32,543 nt of DNA from Clostridiales bacterium (GTDB lineage Bacteria > Bacillota > Clostridia > Oscillospirales > CAG-272): assembly GCA_012837425.1 (NCBI GenBank), contig DURE01000008.1, positions 1 to 32,543 on the forward strand. The letters are read 5' to 3'. This document shows positions 16,718 to 24,107 of the stretch, piece by piece. Within the stretch, counting starts at the first letter, position 1, and each line of letters begins with the position of its first letter. A program made the translations under genes and the position numbers. Under the pieces are notes generated by a model. It was not told where the DNA came from. It was given only the letters and a program-made list of their open reading frames with translations, and did not search any database.

Positions 16718-16984
16718 ATGAAAATTTCGGTAAAGAAGGACGGCCGGCGGGAGCTTTTGATTCTCTTCCCCTCCTGCCTGCTTTTCAACCCGCTTGTCGC
16801 GACCTGCGCCGCCGGCATCATCAACAAATGCCTGCGCGACAAGGGGGTTCTCGACCGCAACATTACGGCCGGGCAGCTGCACCAGCTGTCCCGGACCATA
16901 ATGAAATACAAGAGAAGACACCCGCGTTGGAATCTGGTCGAGGTTCACAGCAAGGAGGGGGACGATGTTATCATCAGACTTTAG
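16718..16984 (+). CDS. Small SHOCT-like-domain protein
   Basis: An 88-residue protein with no assigned function. It starts with basic strand MKISVKKDGRRELLILFP, has a hydrophobic helix around residues 15-40, a charged helix ITAGQLHQLSRTIMKYKRRHPRW and ends NLVEVHSKEGDDVIIRL. The order strand, helix, helix, then EV...DGDxVxI is the same as in the C-terminal half of the regulator encoded just upstream, so both probably belong to one small domain family. The gene follows the regulator by 5 bases with a weak ribosome binding site, suggesting translational coupling. The paired arrangement hints at heteromeric contact between the two proteins, which I cannot prove. Confidence 0.72.
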   Translation: MKISVKKDGRRELLILFPSCLLFNPLVATCAAGIINKCLRDKGVLDRNITAGQLHQLSRTIMKYKRRHPRWNLVEVHSKEGDDVIIRL

Positions 16985-17189
16985 AGGAGCACCGCCCGCA
17001 TTATCGACCCTGCAAATCCGTCCGGGTACAGCCACGCGAGTTCAACGCGGGCCGCTCAAAATAAAAATTATCGCCCGGCTGTTTAATATCAGGAAGAGAA
17101 GCCGGCCGAAAAGCCCGGTATTTTCCGACACCCAAGCGCATGACAATATAGCGGCCTACCTTGCCGGCCTAGGCCGCCGTATGAGATAA
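16965..17189 (+). CDS. Possible 74-residue basic protein overlapping its upstream neighbour
   Basis: An ATG inside the end of the preceding gene (20-base overlap) follows a very strong AAGGAGGGGG ribosome binding site at 4 bases. The product is basic (KIKIIARLFNIRKRSRPKS) and has no recognisable fold; its first half is low in predicted structure. The ribosome binding site is also needed to encode the neighbour's residues, so it could be accidental. It lies between two same-strand small genes and would fill an otherwise empty 262-base gap. Doubtful but possible. Confidence 0.35.
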   Translation: MLSSDFRGAPPALSTLQIRPGTATRVQRGPLKIKIIARLFNIRKRSRPKSPVFSDTQAHDNIAAYLAGLGRRMR

Positions 17190-17246
17190 TGAAATCAGAC
17201 AGGCCGCCCGCCGTACGGCGGCGCGGCAACTTGAAAAGGAGCAAGC

Positions 17247-17588
17247 ATGGAAAACTACACAATATATGTATCAAAAGACCCGGCGACCGCCGCAGACCTT
17301 ATCAGCCGCTATATCGTCGGGGGCAGCATATCAGGCGAGCTGCTTGACGATTATGTCCTGCAGCACGGCGAGAGCGGCTACTGCCGCGTGATGGTTTTTG
17401 AAAAGTACTACTACCGCGTCTCAAACCGCCTGACCCTGACCGTCGCCATAGATAACTTCGAGGGTCGCACCAGAGTTCACTGCGTCAGCGGGGGCGGGGG
17501 ACAGGGCGTTTTATTCCGCTTTGACTGGGGCTCCTCGAGCAGCTTTGCCAGGTCGGCCTACCATGCGCTGCAGAATTACATTATCTGA
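17247..17588 (+). CDS. DUF6054-like small protein
   Basis: A 113-residue soluble protein. The pattern, a beta strand (NYTIYVSKDP), helix (ADLISRYIVGGSISGELLDDY), CRVMVFEKYYYRVSNRLTLTVAI, a glycine-rich turn SGGGGQGV and a C-terminal FDWGSSSSFARSAYHAL, resembles the DUF6054 family known from Firmicutes; function unknown. The assignment is from memory of the family pattern and is moderately sure. Start: AAAAGGAG seven bases before ATG. A perfect palindrome CCGCCGTACGGCGG sits about 40 bases upstream and could attenuate transcription from the regulator cluster. No signal peptide or membrane segment. Confidence 0.75.
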   Translation: MENYTIYVSKDPATAADLISRYIVGGSISGELLDDYVLQHGESGYCRVMVFEKYYYRVSNRLTLTVAIDNFEGRTRVHCVSGGGGQGVLFRFDWGSSSSFARSAYHALQNYII

Positions 17589-17629
17589 CGCCTGCAAAAA
17601 TTCTGTCAAAACTTTTTTCTTAAAAACCC

Positions 17630-17658
17630 TTGACAAATCAATCAGCTTCATGTAAAAT
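17630..17658 (+). promoter_or_regulatory. Promoter of the zinc-ribbon gene
   Basis: Perfect -35 TTGACA (17630-17635), 17-base spacer and -10 TAAAAT (17653-17658). The leader is about 47 bases and ends in the ribosome binding site AAGGGGAAA. Confidence 0.75.
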
Positions 17659-17711
17659 GGTTTTACTGTGCGGTGCGCGACAGCCCCGCACAATTTTTTA
17701 AGGGGAAACGT

Positions 17712-17981
17712 ATGTACAAGGACAAAACTTTAGTCTGCAAGGATTGCGGACAGGAATTCACGTTTACTGCCAGCGAGCAGGAGTTTTACGCCGAAAAGAA
17801 CTTTACAAATGAGCCGCAGCGCTGCAAAGCCTGCCGTATGGCGCGCAAAGGCCACTCTGGCGGCGCTCGTCAGATGTACGATGCAGTATGCGCCGAGTGC
17901 GGCCAGCCTTGCAAGGTTCCTTTCGAGCCGCGCACAGACCGCCCGGTTTACTGCAGCGACTGCTTCAGGAATAAACAGTGA
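17712..17981 (+). CDS. Double zinc-ribbon protein (CxxC-x17-CxxC type)
   Basis: An 89-residue protein with two four-cysteine zinc sites. The first uses Cys9, Cys12, Cys38 and Cys41 (CxxC-x25-CxxC). The second uses Cys60, Cys63, Cys81 and Cys84 (CxxC-x17-CxxC), with an extra Cys67. The phrases LVCKDCGQEFTFTASEQEFY and VYCSDCF are typical of a small zinc-ribbon family widespread in bacteria, found alone or fused to RNA-related domains; a nucleic-acid-binding role is possible but unproven. Start: ATG at 17712 with AGGGGAAA upstream; the longer frame back to 17673 lies between promoter and ribosome binding site and is not credible. Monocistronic, with its own promoter and terminator. Confidence 0.9.
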   Translation: MYKDKTLVCKDCGQEFTFTASEQEFYAEKNFTNEPQRCKACRMARKGHSGGARQMYDAVCAECGQPCKVPFEPRTDRPVYCSDCFRNKQ

Positions 17982-17985
17982 TTTC

Positions 17986-18017
17986 AAAAAACGCCCCCGC
18001 CCGGGGGCGTTTTTTTT
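17986..18017 (+). terminator. Terminator of the zinc-ribbon gene
   Basis: ACGCCCCC/GGGGGCGT stem with a 4-base loop, preceded by an A-run and followed by eight T residues. It starts 4 bases after the stop codon: a classical intrinsic terminator. Confidence 0.95.
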
Positions 18018-18205
18018 GGGAGGATTGGCGGGGCTTTGCCTGACAACCCGGCTTTTACGGGGGTGCTCCCCCGTGCCCCCTTAAAAGGGAAACGCACGGT
18101 GCGTTTCCCTGCACCCCGCCCAAGTAACTTTTTTGAAAAAAGTTACTTTTGAATCCTCAAAAACTCTCAAAAGGATGCTGCGGCGCGGGGCAAAGCTCCG
18201 TCGCA
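18018..18205. repeat. Dispersed GC-rich palindromic intergenic repeat, copy C (longest)
   Basis: Several perfect palindromes follow one another: ACGGGGG/CCCCCGT (18057-18074), GGGAAACGCA/TGCGTTTCCC (18087-18109) and AAGTAACTTTTTT/AAAAAAGTTACTT around one central base (18122-18148). AATCCTCAAAAAC then follows. The order GGGGCTTTGCC.., CCCCGCCCAAGTAACTTTTTTG, AATCCTCAAA matches the shorter copies at about 2377 and 8890. It fills the gap between the zinc-ribbon terminator and the end of bioY. Confidence 0.7.
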
Positions 18206-18244
18206 CCGATGCATTTTTACTGAGTTTTCGACGGGGCAAGGCGG

Positions 18245-18781
18245 TTATCCCGGTATGTTCTGCAAAACCCTGTGCCGGGAGAGGATTTTCACCAGCTCGC
18301 AGGACAGGATAACGCTCACCAAATCACCCGGGATAAAGACAAGGAAGCACCAGACAAGCACTCTTGCAACCGATACATTGTTGTGCAGATAAAAATTCGA
18401 GACAAGGAAAAAATACAGCACCCCGCAGAGGTAAAGCAGAGCCTCGTTAACAAGGCTCTGCAGGTACACCCGCTTTTTGTCGATAAAGGCCGAGGACAGC
18501 GCGGCAAGGAGAAAACCGACCAAATATCCGAAGGTAGGATACAGGACATACCCCGGCCCGCCGCCTCCCGAGAAAACCGGCAGCCCGAGAAGGCCGAGAA
18601 GCATGTACGACGCCACCGAGAGGGTCGCATATCTGGCTTTCTGTGTCAGAATCGCCGTGTTTACAAAGAAAACCTGCAGCGTCAGAGGCACGAAAAGAAA
18701 GGGGATTTTAATCCACGCCCCGATGCATATAGCCGCCGTGAAGGTTGCGGCGACAATCAGGCTCTTAATTTCTGCCCTCAT
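18245..18781 (-). CDS. bioY: Biotin transporter BioY
   Basis: A 178-residue S component of the ECF-type biotin transporter, with about six membrane segments and the usual family length (180-200). Recognisable parts: AAICIGAWIKIPFLFVPLTLQVFFV near the N-terminus, YMLLGLLGLPVFSGGGGPGYVLYPTFGYLVGF, the biotin-pocket signature, and the closing FIPGDLVSVILSCELVK. BioY can work alone or with the shared EcfAAT energising module, which is not in this window. Its first 17 bases overlap the end of birA, so the two are translated together. Biotin uptake next to the acetyl-CoA carboxylase genes makes metabolic sense: AccB needs biotin. The ribosome binding site is weak and coupling to birA is likely. Confidence 0.95.
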   Translation of the reverse strand: MRAEIKSLIVAATFTAAICIGAWIKIPFLFVPLTLQVFFVNTAILTQKARYATLSVASYMLLGLLGLPVFSGGGGPGYVLYPTFGYLVGFLLAALSSAFIDKKRVYLQSLVNEALLYLCGVLYFFLVSNFYLHNNVSVARVLVWCFLVFIPGDLVSVILSCELVKILSRHRVLQNIPG

Positions 18782-19349
18782 GCGGCACCAGCCTTTCTAT
18801 ATATTTGCCGGTAATTTCAGCCGACCCGAAATTCTTTGAGTATTCAAAAATTCTCTGCGAAATTATCTCTGCCAGCGCCCCCCGGTCAACCTCATGCTCA
18901 AAAATATGCCCGGCAATACCGGAGAGGCGTGCCGGGAAGCCGCCCGGCGGCTCACGGAAGTTGAGTCCGATGCCGAAAACGGCATAATAATCGCCGCCGG
19001 CATGACTCGCGGTGGTCTCGACTAAAATCCCGCCGGCCTTTTTTGATTTATATATAATATCGTTGACCGGCTTGATTCCGAGTCTCACCCCGCACATCTC
19101 CTCCACAGCCTCACAGACCGCAACCGCGGCCGCCTGCGTCAGGCAGGCATTGTCGGGGCGGATGCCGGATGTCAGGCAGACGCTCATATAAAGCCCTCCG
19201 GGCGGTGAGTAAAACTCCCGTTCAAACTGCCCCCTGCCCGAGGTCTGGCTGTCGGCAACCACATAAAAACAGCCGCTCTCTCCGCGCCTTATGGTCCGCT
19301 TGGCCTCCTGGTTTGTCGAATCAAGAGTATCAAAGTAATATTTCTTCAT
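18765..19349 (-). CDS. birA: Biotin--[acetyl-CoA carboxylase] ligase, short form
   Basis: A 194-residue ligase that adenylates biotin and joins it to the AccB lysine. It has only the catalytic domain: no N-terminal repressor HTH and too short for the C-terminal SH3-like domain of E. coli BirA (321 residues), so it cannot regulate bio genes by DNA binding. Visible motifs: FDTLDSTNQEAK, SQTSGRGQFEREFYSPPGGLYMSV, KPVNDIIYKSKKAGGILVE. The biotin loop, GRGRRGR in E. coli, is GRGQFER here; Gln41 replaces the Arg that retains biotinyl-AMP, and KWPND is KPVND. The ATG at 19349 has no obvious ribosome binding site. A TATGAT 14 bases upstream may be a -10, raising the possibility of a leaderless transcript. 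It overlaps bioY. Confidence 0.9.
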   Translation of the reverse strand: MKKYYFDTLDSTNQEAKRTIRRGESGCFYVVADSQTSGRGQFEREFYSPPGGLYMSVCLTSGIRPDNACLTQAAAVAVCEAVEEMCGVRLGIKPVNDIIYKSKKAGGILVETTASHAGGDYYAVFGIGLNFREPPGGFPARLSGIAGHIFEHEVDRGALAEIISQRIFEYSKNFGSAEITGKYIERLVPHEGRN

Positions 19350-19461
19350 AATGTGTCTATACCATCATATCAGGCGCGCAGCTTTGAGCTGTCGGAAATC
19401 CCGCTCTCCCGCACCTTCGCGTCCTCTTTCCCCGCTCCCCCGTTCAACAAATGTCTAATAT

Positions 19462-20268
19462 CTAACAACTAACTGCGACCACATTCAGCCCCAGATGCGC
19501 GCTGAGTACCGGGCCGAGCTTGCTAAGCCTGATGGCGATTTGGGGGTGTTCTTTTTTTATAACATTATAAAGGTTGCTCACCACTTGATTGTTGCTGATA
19601 TAGTTTATGATAACCTCAGACGCCCCTTTAGGTATCTTGTCGGTAAGAACCCTTATGATTTCCTTTGTCCCGTGCGCCACCGAATCCTGGACCACCGCCC
19701 CGTCCCGCAGCAGCAGTATGGGCTTTGAGTTGAGTATCGTGCCGACGCTCATCCGCACAAAGCCTACTCTCCCGCTGCGTCTAAGCGGCGCCATATCGCC
19801 GACAGAAAAACAAACGGTTATCCTCTCGCGCAGCCTTTCAAGGTCGGCAAGAATTTCGCAGATTTTAAGACCCCGGTCTGCAAGTTCCCTCGCCCGGCGC
19901 ACCAGAAGATAGAGCCCGCCGGCGGTCAGCCGGCTGTCAAAGACATGCACGCGGTCGCCGACCTGCTTTGCGGCAAGCGCCGCCGAGTTGTAAATTCCGC
20001 TCAGCCTTGAGGACAGGGTAATGCAGAGCACCTCACCCCCCCGCAACAGCTCCTCGCGGAATATACCCGAGAACACCGCCGGCGAGGGCTGCGAAGTGGT
20101 GATGCTGCCGCCCGAGGCCAGATATTCCTCGAAGGCATCGTCGTCCGAATAGTATTCCGAGTACAGGCAGCCGCCCATTGAGTATCCGATAGGCACAATC
20201 CTTATCCCCAGCTGCCCGGCCTCGTCCCGTCTCAAATAAACGGTCGAATCGGTTATCAGCCTAATCAC
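19462..20268 (-). CDS. DegV family fatty-acid-binding protein (FakB-like)
   Basis: A 268-residue two-domain DegV-fold protein. The N-terminal domain begins MIRLITDSTVYL and contains the head-group motif TTSQPSPAVF around residue 58; later parts are SSRLSGIYNSA, DSRLTAGGLYLLVRRA, the FSVGDMAPLRRSGRVG loop and SKLGPVLSAHLGLNVVAV at the C-terminus. Members called FakB bind a fatty acid and present it to the kinase FakA for phosphorylation and phospholipid entry. The gene starts with GTG inside the end of accA (8-base overlap, GTGATTAG), so it is translationally coupled to fatty acid synthesis. This supports a fatty-acid role. FakA (DhaK-like kinase) is not in the window. Confidence 0.92.
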   Translation of the reverse strand: MIRLITDSTVYLRRDEAGQLGIRIVPIGYSMGGCLYSEYYSDDDAFEEYLASGGSITTSQPSPAVFSGIFREELLRGGEVLCITLSSRLSGIYNSAALAAKQVGDRVHVFDSRLTAGGLYLLVRRARELADRGLKICEILADLERLRERITVCFSVGDMAPLRRSGRVGFVRMSVGTILNSKPILLLRDGAVVQDSVAHGTKEIIRVLTDKIPKGASEVIINYISNNQVVSNLYNVIKKEHPQIAIRLSKLGPVLSAHLGLNVVAVSC

Positions 20269-21031
20269 TCAAATCACCTATCCTTCTGAAGCGCAAATAT
20301 CTCTCCTGCGCTATCTCCTCACCTGTTCTGCCCGAGTACCGCGCTATTGCCGCGGCAAGCTCGCATTTTAGGTTGTCAAACAGCCGAGCGTCCTCGGGAA
20401 TGATTTTCTCTATTACACCGAGTGCCAAGAGATGATCGGCGGTGAGTTTCAGGCACTCGCAGGCCTCCTGAACCCGGCTGCTGTCCTTCCAGAGTATGCT
20501 CGCGCAGCCCTCGGGCGAGATTACCGAATAAACCGAGTCCTCGAGCATCCAGACCTCGTTTGCCACCGCAAGCGCCAGCGCGCCGCCGCTGCCGCCCTCG
20601 CCGACCAGCACCGAGATAACAGGGGTTTTCAGGGACATCATCTCCACAAGGTTCTCGGCAATAGCCTGCCCCTGTCCCCGCTCCTCGGCGCCGATGCCGC
20701 AGTACGCGCCCGAGGTGTCTACAAAGCATACCACCGGACGCCCGAATTTCTCGGCCAGCTTCATCTGGCGCAGCGCCTTTCTGTAGCCCTCGGGGTGGGC
20801 CATGCCGAAATTCCGCAGCGCCCGCTCCTTGATGTCCTTGCCCTTTTCAATCCCGATAACCGTAACACAGGTGTTCTCAAGCCATGCGAGGCCGGCGACA
20901 ACAGCCCGGTCGTCGGCAAACCGCCGGTCGCCGTGCAGTTCGGTAAAGTCGGCAAATATAGAGTTGATAAAATCCAGCGAGGTAGGGCGACCCCTGCCCC
21001 GTGCGGCCGCCACCTTCTCATACGATATCAT
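20261..21031 (-). CDS. accA: Acetyl-CoA carboxylase carboxyltransferase subunit alpha
   Basis: A 256-residue alpha subunit, the short clostridial/streptococcal length compared with about 320 in E. coli. With AccD it transfers the carboxyl group from biotin to acetyl-CoA to give malonyl-CoA. Diagnostic parts: ARGRGRPTSLDFINSIFADFTELHGDRRF, VIGIEKGKDIKERALRNFGMAHPEGYRKALRQMKLAEKFGRPVVCFVDTSGAYCG, the ERGQGQAIAENL segment, and VGEGGSGGALALAVANEVWMLEDSVYSVISPEGCASILWKD. It overlaps accD by 4 bases (ATGA-type junction) and is followed by the coupled DegV gene. Complete, with no sign of decay. Confidence 0.97.
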   Translation of the reverse strand: MISYEKVAAARGRGRPTSLDFINSIFADFTELHGDRRFADDRAVVAGLAWLENTCVTVIGIEKGKDIKERALRNFGMAHPEGYRKALRQMKLAEKFGRPVVCFVDTSGAYCGIGAEERGQGQAIAENLVEMMSLKTPVISVLVGEGGSGGALALAVANEVWMLEDSVYSVISPEGCASILWKDSSRVQEACECLKLTADHLLALGVIEKIIPEDARLFDNLKCELAAAIARYSGRTGEEIAQERYLRFRRIGDLSD

Positions 21032-21891
21032 ACCGCCACCCCGCCCCTTGTGTGCATTCTGAGGATTTTTATAATATAATCCCGCTGGCCCCTGCGGTCG
21101 ACAATGTCGTCGAGAAAGCCCCTCTCAAGCTGAAACTCGGCTCTTTGGAAGCCCTCGGGCAGCTTTTTTCTGATTGTCTGCTCGATTACCCGGGGGCCGG
21201 TGAAACATATAAGCGCGCCGGGCTCGGCAATTATTATATCGCCCTGCATGGCAAAGCTGGCGGTCACCCCGCCGGTCGTCGGGTCGGTCAGAACACAGAG
21301 AAAGAGGTTGCCGGCCTCGCTGTGCCGCCCTACCGCGCCGCTGGTCTTGGCCATCTGCATCAGCGACAGTATCCCCTCCTGCATACGCGCGCCCCCCGAA
21401 ACCGTAAAGCCGACCACCGGCAGGCGCGCGTCTGTCGCGGCCTCAAAGAGCCGGGTTATCTTCTCACCGACCACTCTGCCCATGCTGCCCATCATAAAGC
21501 GCGGCTCCATGGCAAATATTGCACACCGAACCCCGCCAATCTCACAAAACCCGGTTATAACCGCCTCGTTCTCCGAGCTCTCCAGCCGGGCACGCTCAAG
21601 CTTTTCGTCATATTCCGGGAACTGAAGTATATTGTCCGAGGTCAGCTCCCGGTCGGTCTCGGAAAAGCTGCCGGGGTCGCTGATAATTGCTATCCGCCGC
21701 CGGGCGCTCAGCTTCAGATGATACGAGCAGAGCGGGCAGACATTGAGGTTTTCGCGCAGCTCGCTTTTGGCGATATTCTTTTTGCAGCCCGGGCAGGGGT
21801 AATAATCACCCTCCCCGGCCCTTTCTTCTGCCGGTTTTTTATCGCTTTTGCTCTGCCCTTCAAGCGTGTTTGACGGTTTTTTGAATCTCAT
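21028..21891 (-). CDS. accD: Acetyl-CoA carboxylase carboxyltransferase subunit beta
   Basis: A 287-residue beta subunit of normal length. An N-terminal zinc ribbon is visible (CPGCKK near residue 38 and CPLCSYH near 57), the element that binds zinc and nucleic acid in AccD. The crotonase-like core follows: EAVITGFCEIGGVRCAIFAMEPRFMMGSMGRVVGEKITRLFEAA, then VVGFTVSGGARMQEGILSLMQMAKTSGAV and ILTDPTTGGVTASFAM-like text (VLTDPTTGGVTASFAMQGDI). The first 20 residues are an extra basic leader. It overlaps both neighbours by 4 bases (accC upstream, accA downstream), so the carboxylase subunits are made in a fixed ratio by coupling. Confidence 0.97.
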   Translation of the reverse strand: MRFKKPSNTLEGQSKSDKKPAEERAGEGDYYPCPGCKKNIAKSELRENLNVCPLCSYHLKLSARRRIAIISDPGSFSETDRELTSDNILQFPEYDEKLERARLESSENEAVITGFCEIGGVRCAIFAMEPRFMMGSMGRVVGEKITRLFEAATDARLPVVGFTVSGGARMQEGILSLMQMAKTSGAVGRHSEAGNLFLCVLTDPTTGGVTASFAMQGDIIIAEPGALICFTGPRVIEQTIRKKLPEGFQRAEFQLERGFLDDIVDRRGQRDYIIKILRMHTRGGVAV

Positions 21892-23240
21892 TTCTCATGT
21901 CCTCCGTTGCCAAGCCACCCCTCAAGAAAATCGGTGGTATATGCCGCGCTCTCAAATTCCTCCGAGGACAATATCTCAAGCTGAAAGTCGGCGTTGTGCT
22001 CTATGCCCTCGATGATAAGCTCGCAGAGCGCGGCCTTCATCTTGCGTATCGCCTCGTCCCGGGTTTTGGCGTATACTATGAGTTTGCCTATCATAGAATC
22101 GTAAAAGGGCGGAATTGTGTATCCCTGATATATCGCGGTATCGAACCTCACCCACGGCCCGCCGGGCACATGGAGCATTTCAATCCTACCCGAGGAAGGT
22201 CTGAAGCTCCTGTACGGGTTTTCGGCATTAATTCTGCACTCAATTGAATGCCCCATGAGGCTGATGTTGTCCTGAGAAAAACCGAGCGGGCTTCCGGCTG
22301 CAATTCTAATCTGCCATTTGACAAGGTCCACCCAGGTAACCATCTCGGTCACCGGGTGCTCGACCTGGAGTCTTGTATTCATCTCAAGAAAGTAAAAATT
22401 TCCCGCGCCGTCATAAAGGTACTCGACAGTGCCGGCGCCGCGGTACCCCGCAGCCACCGCCACCATGACCGAGGCCTCGGCCATGCGGCGCCTGACCTTC
22501 TCGGGGATGGCAGCCGGGCTTTCTTCTATCATCTTCTGATTTTTGCGCTGGGCCGAGCAGTCGCGCTCGCCGAGGCACACAATATGGCCGTGGTTGTCGG
22601 CAAGTATCTGCACTTCGATATGCTTTACCGGCCTTAGGTATTTTTCAAGGTAGACCGAGCCGTCGCCAAAGGCGTTCCGCGCCTCGGCTACCGAGGCGGT
22701 GTATTGGCGCTCAAACTCGCCGGCCTCCCTCACAAGCCGGATACCCCGGCCGCCCCCGCCGGAAGAGGCTTTGATGAGCAGCGGAAAACCTATTCTCTCT
22801 GCTTCATGTCGTGCTGTTGCAATATCCCGGAGGGTGTCGCTGCCCGGAATCACCGGCACGCCGGCCTGCCGCATGGTCTCTCGCGCCGCGGCCTTGTCGC
22901 CCATCCTCTTTATTACCTCGGACGGCGGACCGATGAAAACAATCCCGTGCTCCTCGCAGAGCCGGGCAAACCGATGGTTCTCGGCAAGAAAGCCGTATCC
23001 GGGGTGTATGGCCTCGCATTCTGTCGCCCGTGCCAGCGTTATTATGGCCGACATGTTGAGATAGCTGTCGCGCGGAGCCGGCCCGCCAATGCAGTAGCCC
23101 TCGTCGGCAAGGCTGACATGCAGCGCGTCCTTGTCGGCCTCGGAAAAGACAGCAACCGAGGTGATTCCCATTTCCTTACAGGCACGGATTACCCGCACGG
23201 CAATCTCACCGCGGTTGGCAACTAAAATTTTAGAAAACAT
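21888..23240 (-). CDS. accC: Acetyl-CoA carboxylase, biotin carboxylase subunit
   Basis: A 450-residue ATP-grasp enzyme that carboxylates biotin on AccB with bicarbonate and ATP. Family features in order: MFSKILVANRGEIAVRVIRACKE, IHPGYGFLAEN, the ATP-binding glycine loop KASSGGGGRGIRLV, HIEVQILAD, ERDCSAQRKNQKMIEESPA, and the catalytic EMNTRLQVEHPVTEMVTW. Normal length is about 450. An upstream TTG-started frame would overlap fabZ; I chose the ATG at 23240, 7 bases after the fabZ stop, because the protein then begins exactly at the conserved N-terminus. The Shine-Dalgarno is weak, which suggests coupling to fabZ translation. It overlaps accD by 4 bases. Confidence 0.97.
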   Translation of the reverse strand: MFSKILVANRGEIAVRVIRACKEMGITSVAVFSEADKDALHVSLADEGYCIGGPAPRDSYLNMSAIITLARATECEAIHPGYGFLAENHRFARLCEEHGIVFIGPPSEVIKRMGDKAAARETMRQAGVPVIPGSDTLRDIATARHEAERIGFPLLIKASSGGGGRGIRLVREAGEFERQYTASVAEARNAFGDGSVYLEKYLRPVKHIEVQILADNHGHIVCLGERDCSAQRKNQKMIEESPAAIPEKVRRRMAEASVMVAVAAGYRGAGTVEYLYDGAGNFYFLEMNTRLQVEHPVTEMVTWVDLVKWQIRIAAGSPLGFSQDNISLMGHSIECRINAENPYRSFRPSSGRIEMLHVPGGPWVRFDTAIYQGYTIPPFYDSMIGKLIVYAKTRDEAIRKMKAALCELIIEGIEHNADFQLEILSSEEFESAAYTTDFLEGWLGNGGHEK

Positions 23241-23247
23241 GCCCACT

Positions 23248-23661
23248 TCACTCACCCGGAACAACCGCAAAGGACAGCTCGCCCGACACCACCGGCTTGC
23301 CGCTTACATAGCCTGCGCACCTTACAAAATAAAAAACGCCGATTTTTCTTGTCAGCTCGCACCTGAACTCAACAGTGTCGCCCGGCAGGACCATGTTTTT
23401 GAACTTTACGTTGTTCATGCCGGTGTAATACGGGGTAAAGTTGCCCCGCTCCTGCACCAGCAGGCAGGAGGACTGCGCCATCATCTCGCAGAGTATAACC
23501 CCGGGGACAACCGGGTTCCCGGGAAAATGTCCCCGGAGAAAAAATTCGTCCCCGCGGACTGTGTATTTTCCGACCGAGACCCCGTCGACCAGCTCCACCT
23601 CGTCAAGCAGCAGCATAGGCTCCCTGTGCGGCAATATATTTTTGATTTCTTCCCTGTTCAT
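23248..23661 (-). CDS. fabZ: 3-hydroxyacyl-[ACP] dehydratase FabZ
   Basis: A 137-residue hot-dog-fold dehydratase that removes water from 3-hydroxyacyl-ACP in each elongation cycle. The active-site helix is plain: LRGHFPGNPVVPGVILCEMMAQ, with catalytic His45 and Glu59; the start MNREEIKNILPHREPMLLLDEV is typical. Only FabZ is encoded here, no FabA, FabM or FabN, so a route to unsaturated fatty acids is not visible in this window. It lies between accB and accC, the same inserted position as in streptococci. The ribosome binding site is GAGGGGG a little upstream of ATG. Confidence 0.97.
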   Translation of the reverse strand: MNREEIKNILPHREPMLLLDEVELVDGVSVGKYTVRGDEFFLRGHFPGNPVVPGVILCEMMAQSSCLLVQERGNFTPYYTGMNNVKFKNMVLPGDTVEFRCELTRKIGVFYFVRCAGYVSGKPVVSGELSFAVVPGE

Positions 23662-23675
23662 CCTACACAGCCCCC

Positions 23676-24107
23676 TCAGAACATCTTAAAGAGCACCTGC
23701 CCGTATTCGACTATCTCGCCGTTTTTGACGCAGACATCCACAACCTCGCCGTCAACCTCGGCCACAACCTCGTTCATCAGCTTCATCGCCTCGACTATAC
23801 AGAGCACGTCGCCTTTTTTCACCCTGCTGCCTACCTTTACAAAGGGCTCGGCGCCGGGGGCGGGTGCCTCGTAAAACACCCCAACAATAGGCGAGCGCAC
23901 CTCGATTATGTTGTTGAAGTCAAGTGTCGGCTCGGCTTTCGCGGGCGAGGCAACCGCAGGCTGCGGCACTGCCGCCGGGGCGCACGCCCCGGCAACCGGC
24001 GCGGCCTTCTCAAGCAGAATACTGCGCTCGCCCGACCTGTATTCCAGCTTTGAAAGCCCGTAGGCCGTAAGGATCTCAGCCAACTGCTTGATATCGTCAA
24101 CCGTCAT
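23676..24107 (-). CDS. accB: Biotin carboxyl carrier protein of acetyl-CoA carboxylase
   Basis: A 143-residue carrier protein. The N-terminal part MTVDDIKQLAEILTAYGLSKLEYRSGERSILL is the usual AccB start. Residues 36-60 are an Ala/Pro-rich flexible linker, and 65-143 form the biotinyl domain with SPIVGVFY, the thumb-containing region and the biotinylation site EAMKLM, Lys109. The linker is shorter than in E. coli. The ATG at 24107 lies 11 bases inside the end of fabF in a different frame and has GGGGAGAG upstream; the frame continuing to 24230 is a read-through of the fabF region and not real. It is the substrate of the BirA encoded in the same window. Confidence 0.97.
   Translation of the reverse strand: MTVDDIKQLAEILTAYGLSKLEYRSGERSILLEKAAPVAGACAPAAVPQPAVASPAKAEPTLDFNNIIEVRSPIVGVFYEAPAPGAEPFVKVGSRVKKGDVLCIVEAMKLMNEVVAEVDGEVVDVCVKNGEIVEYGQVLFKMF

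Noticed and set aside
21001-21873. 290-codon plus-strand frame opposite accD
   Set aside because: Antisense shadow of a strongly conserved GC-rich gene; no family resemblance or ribosome binding site.
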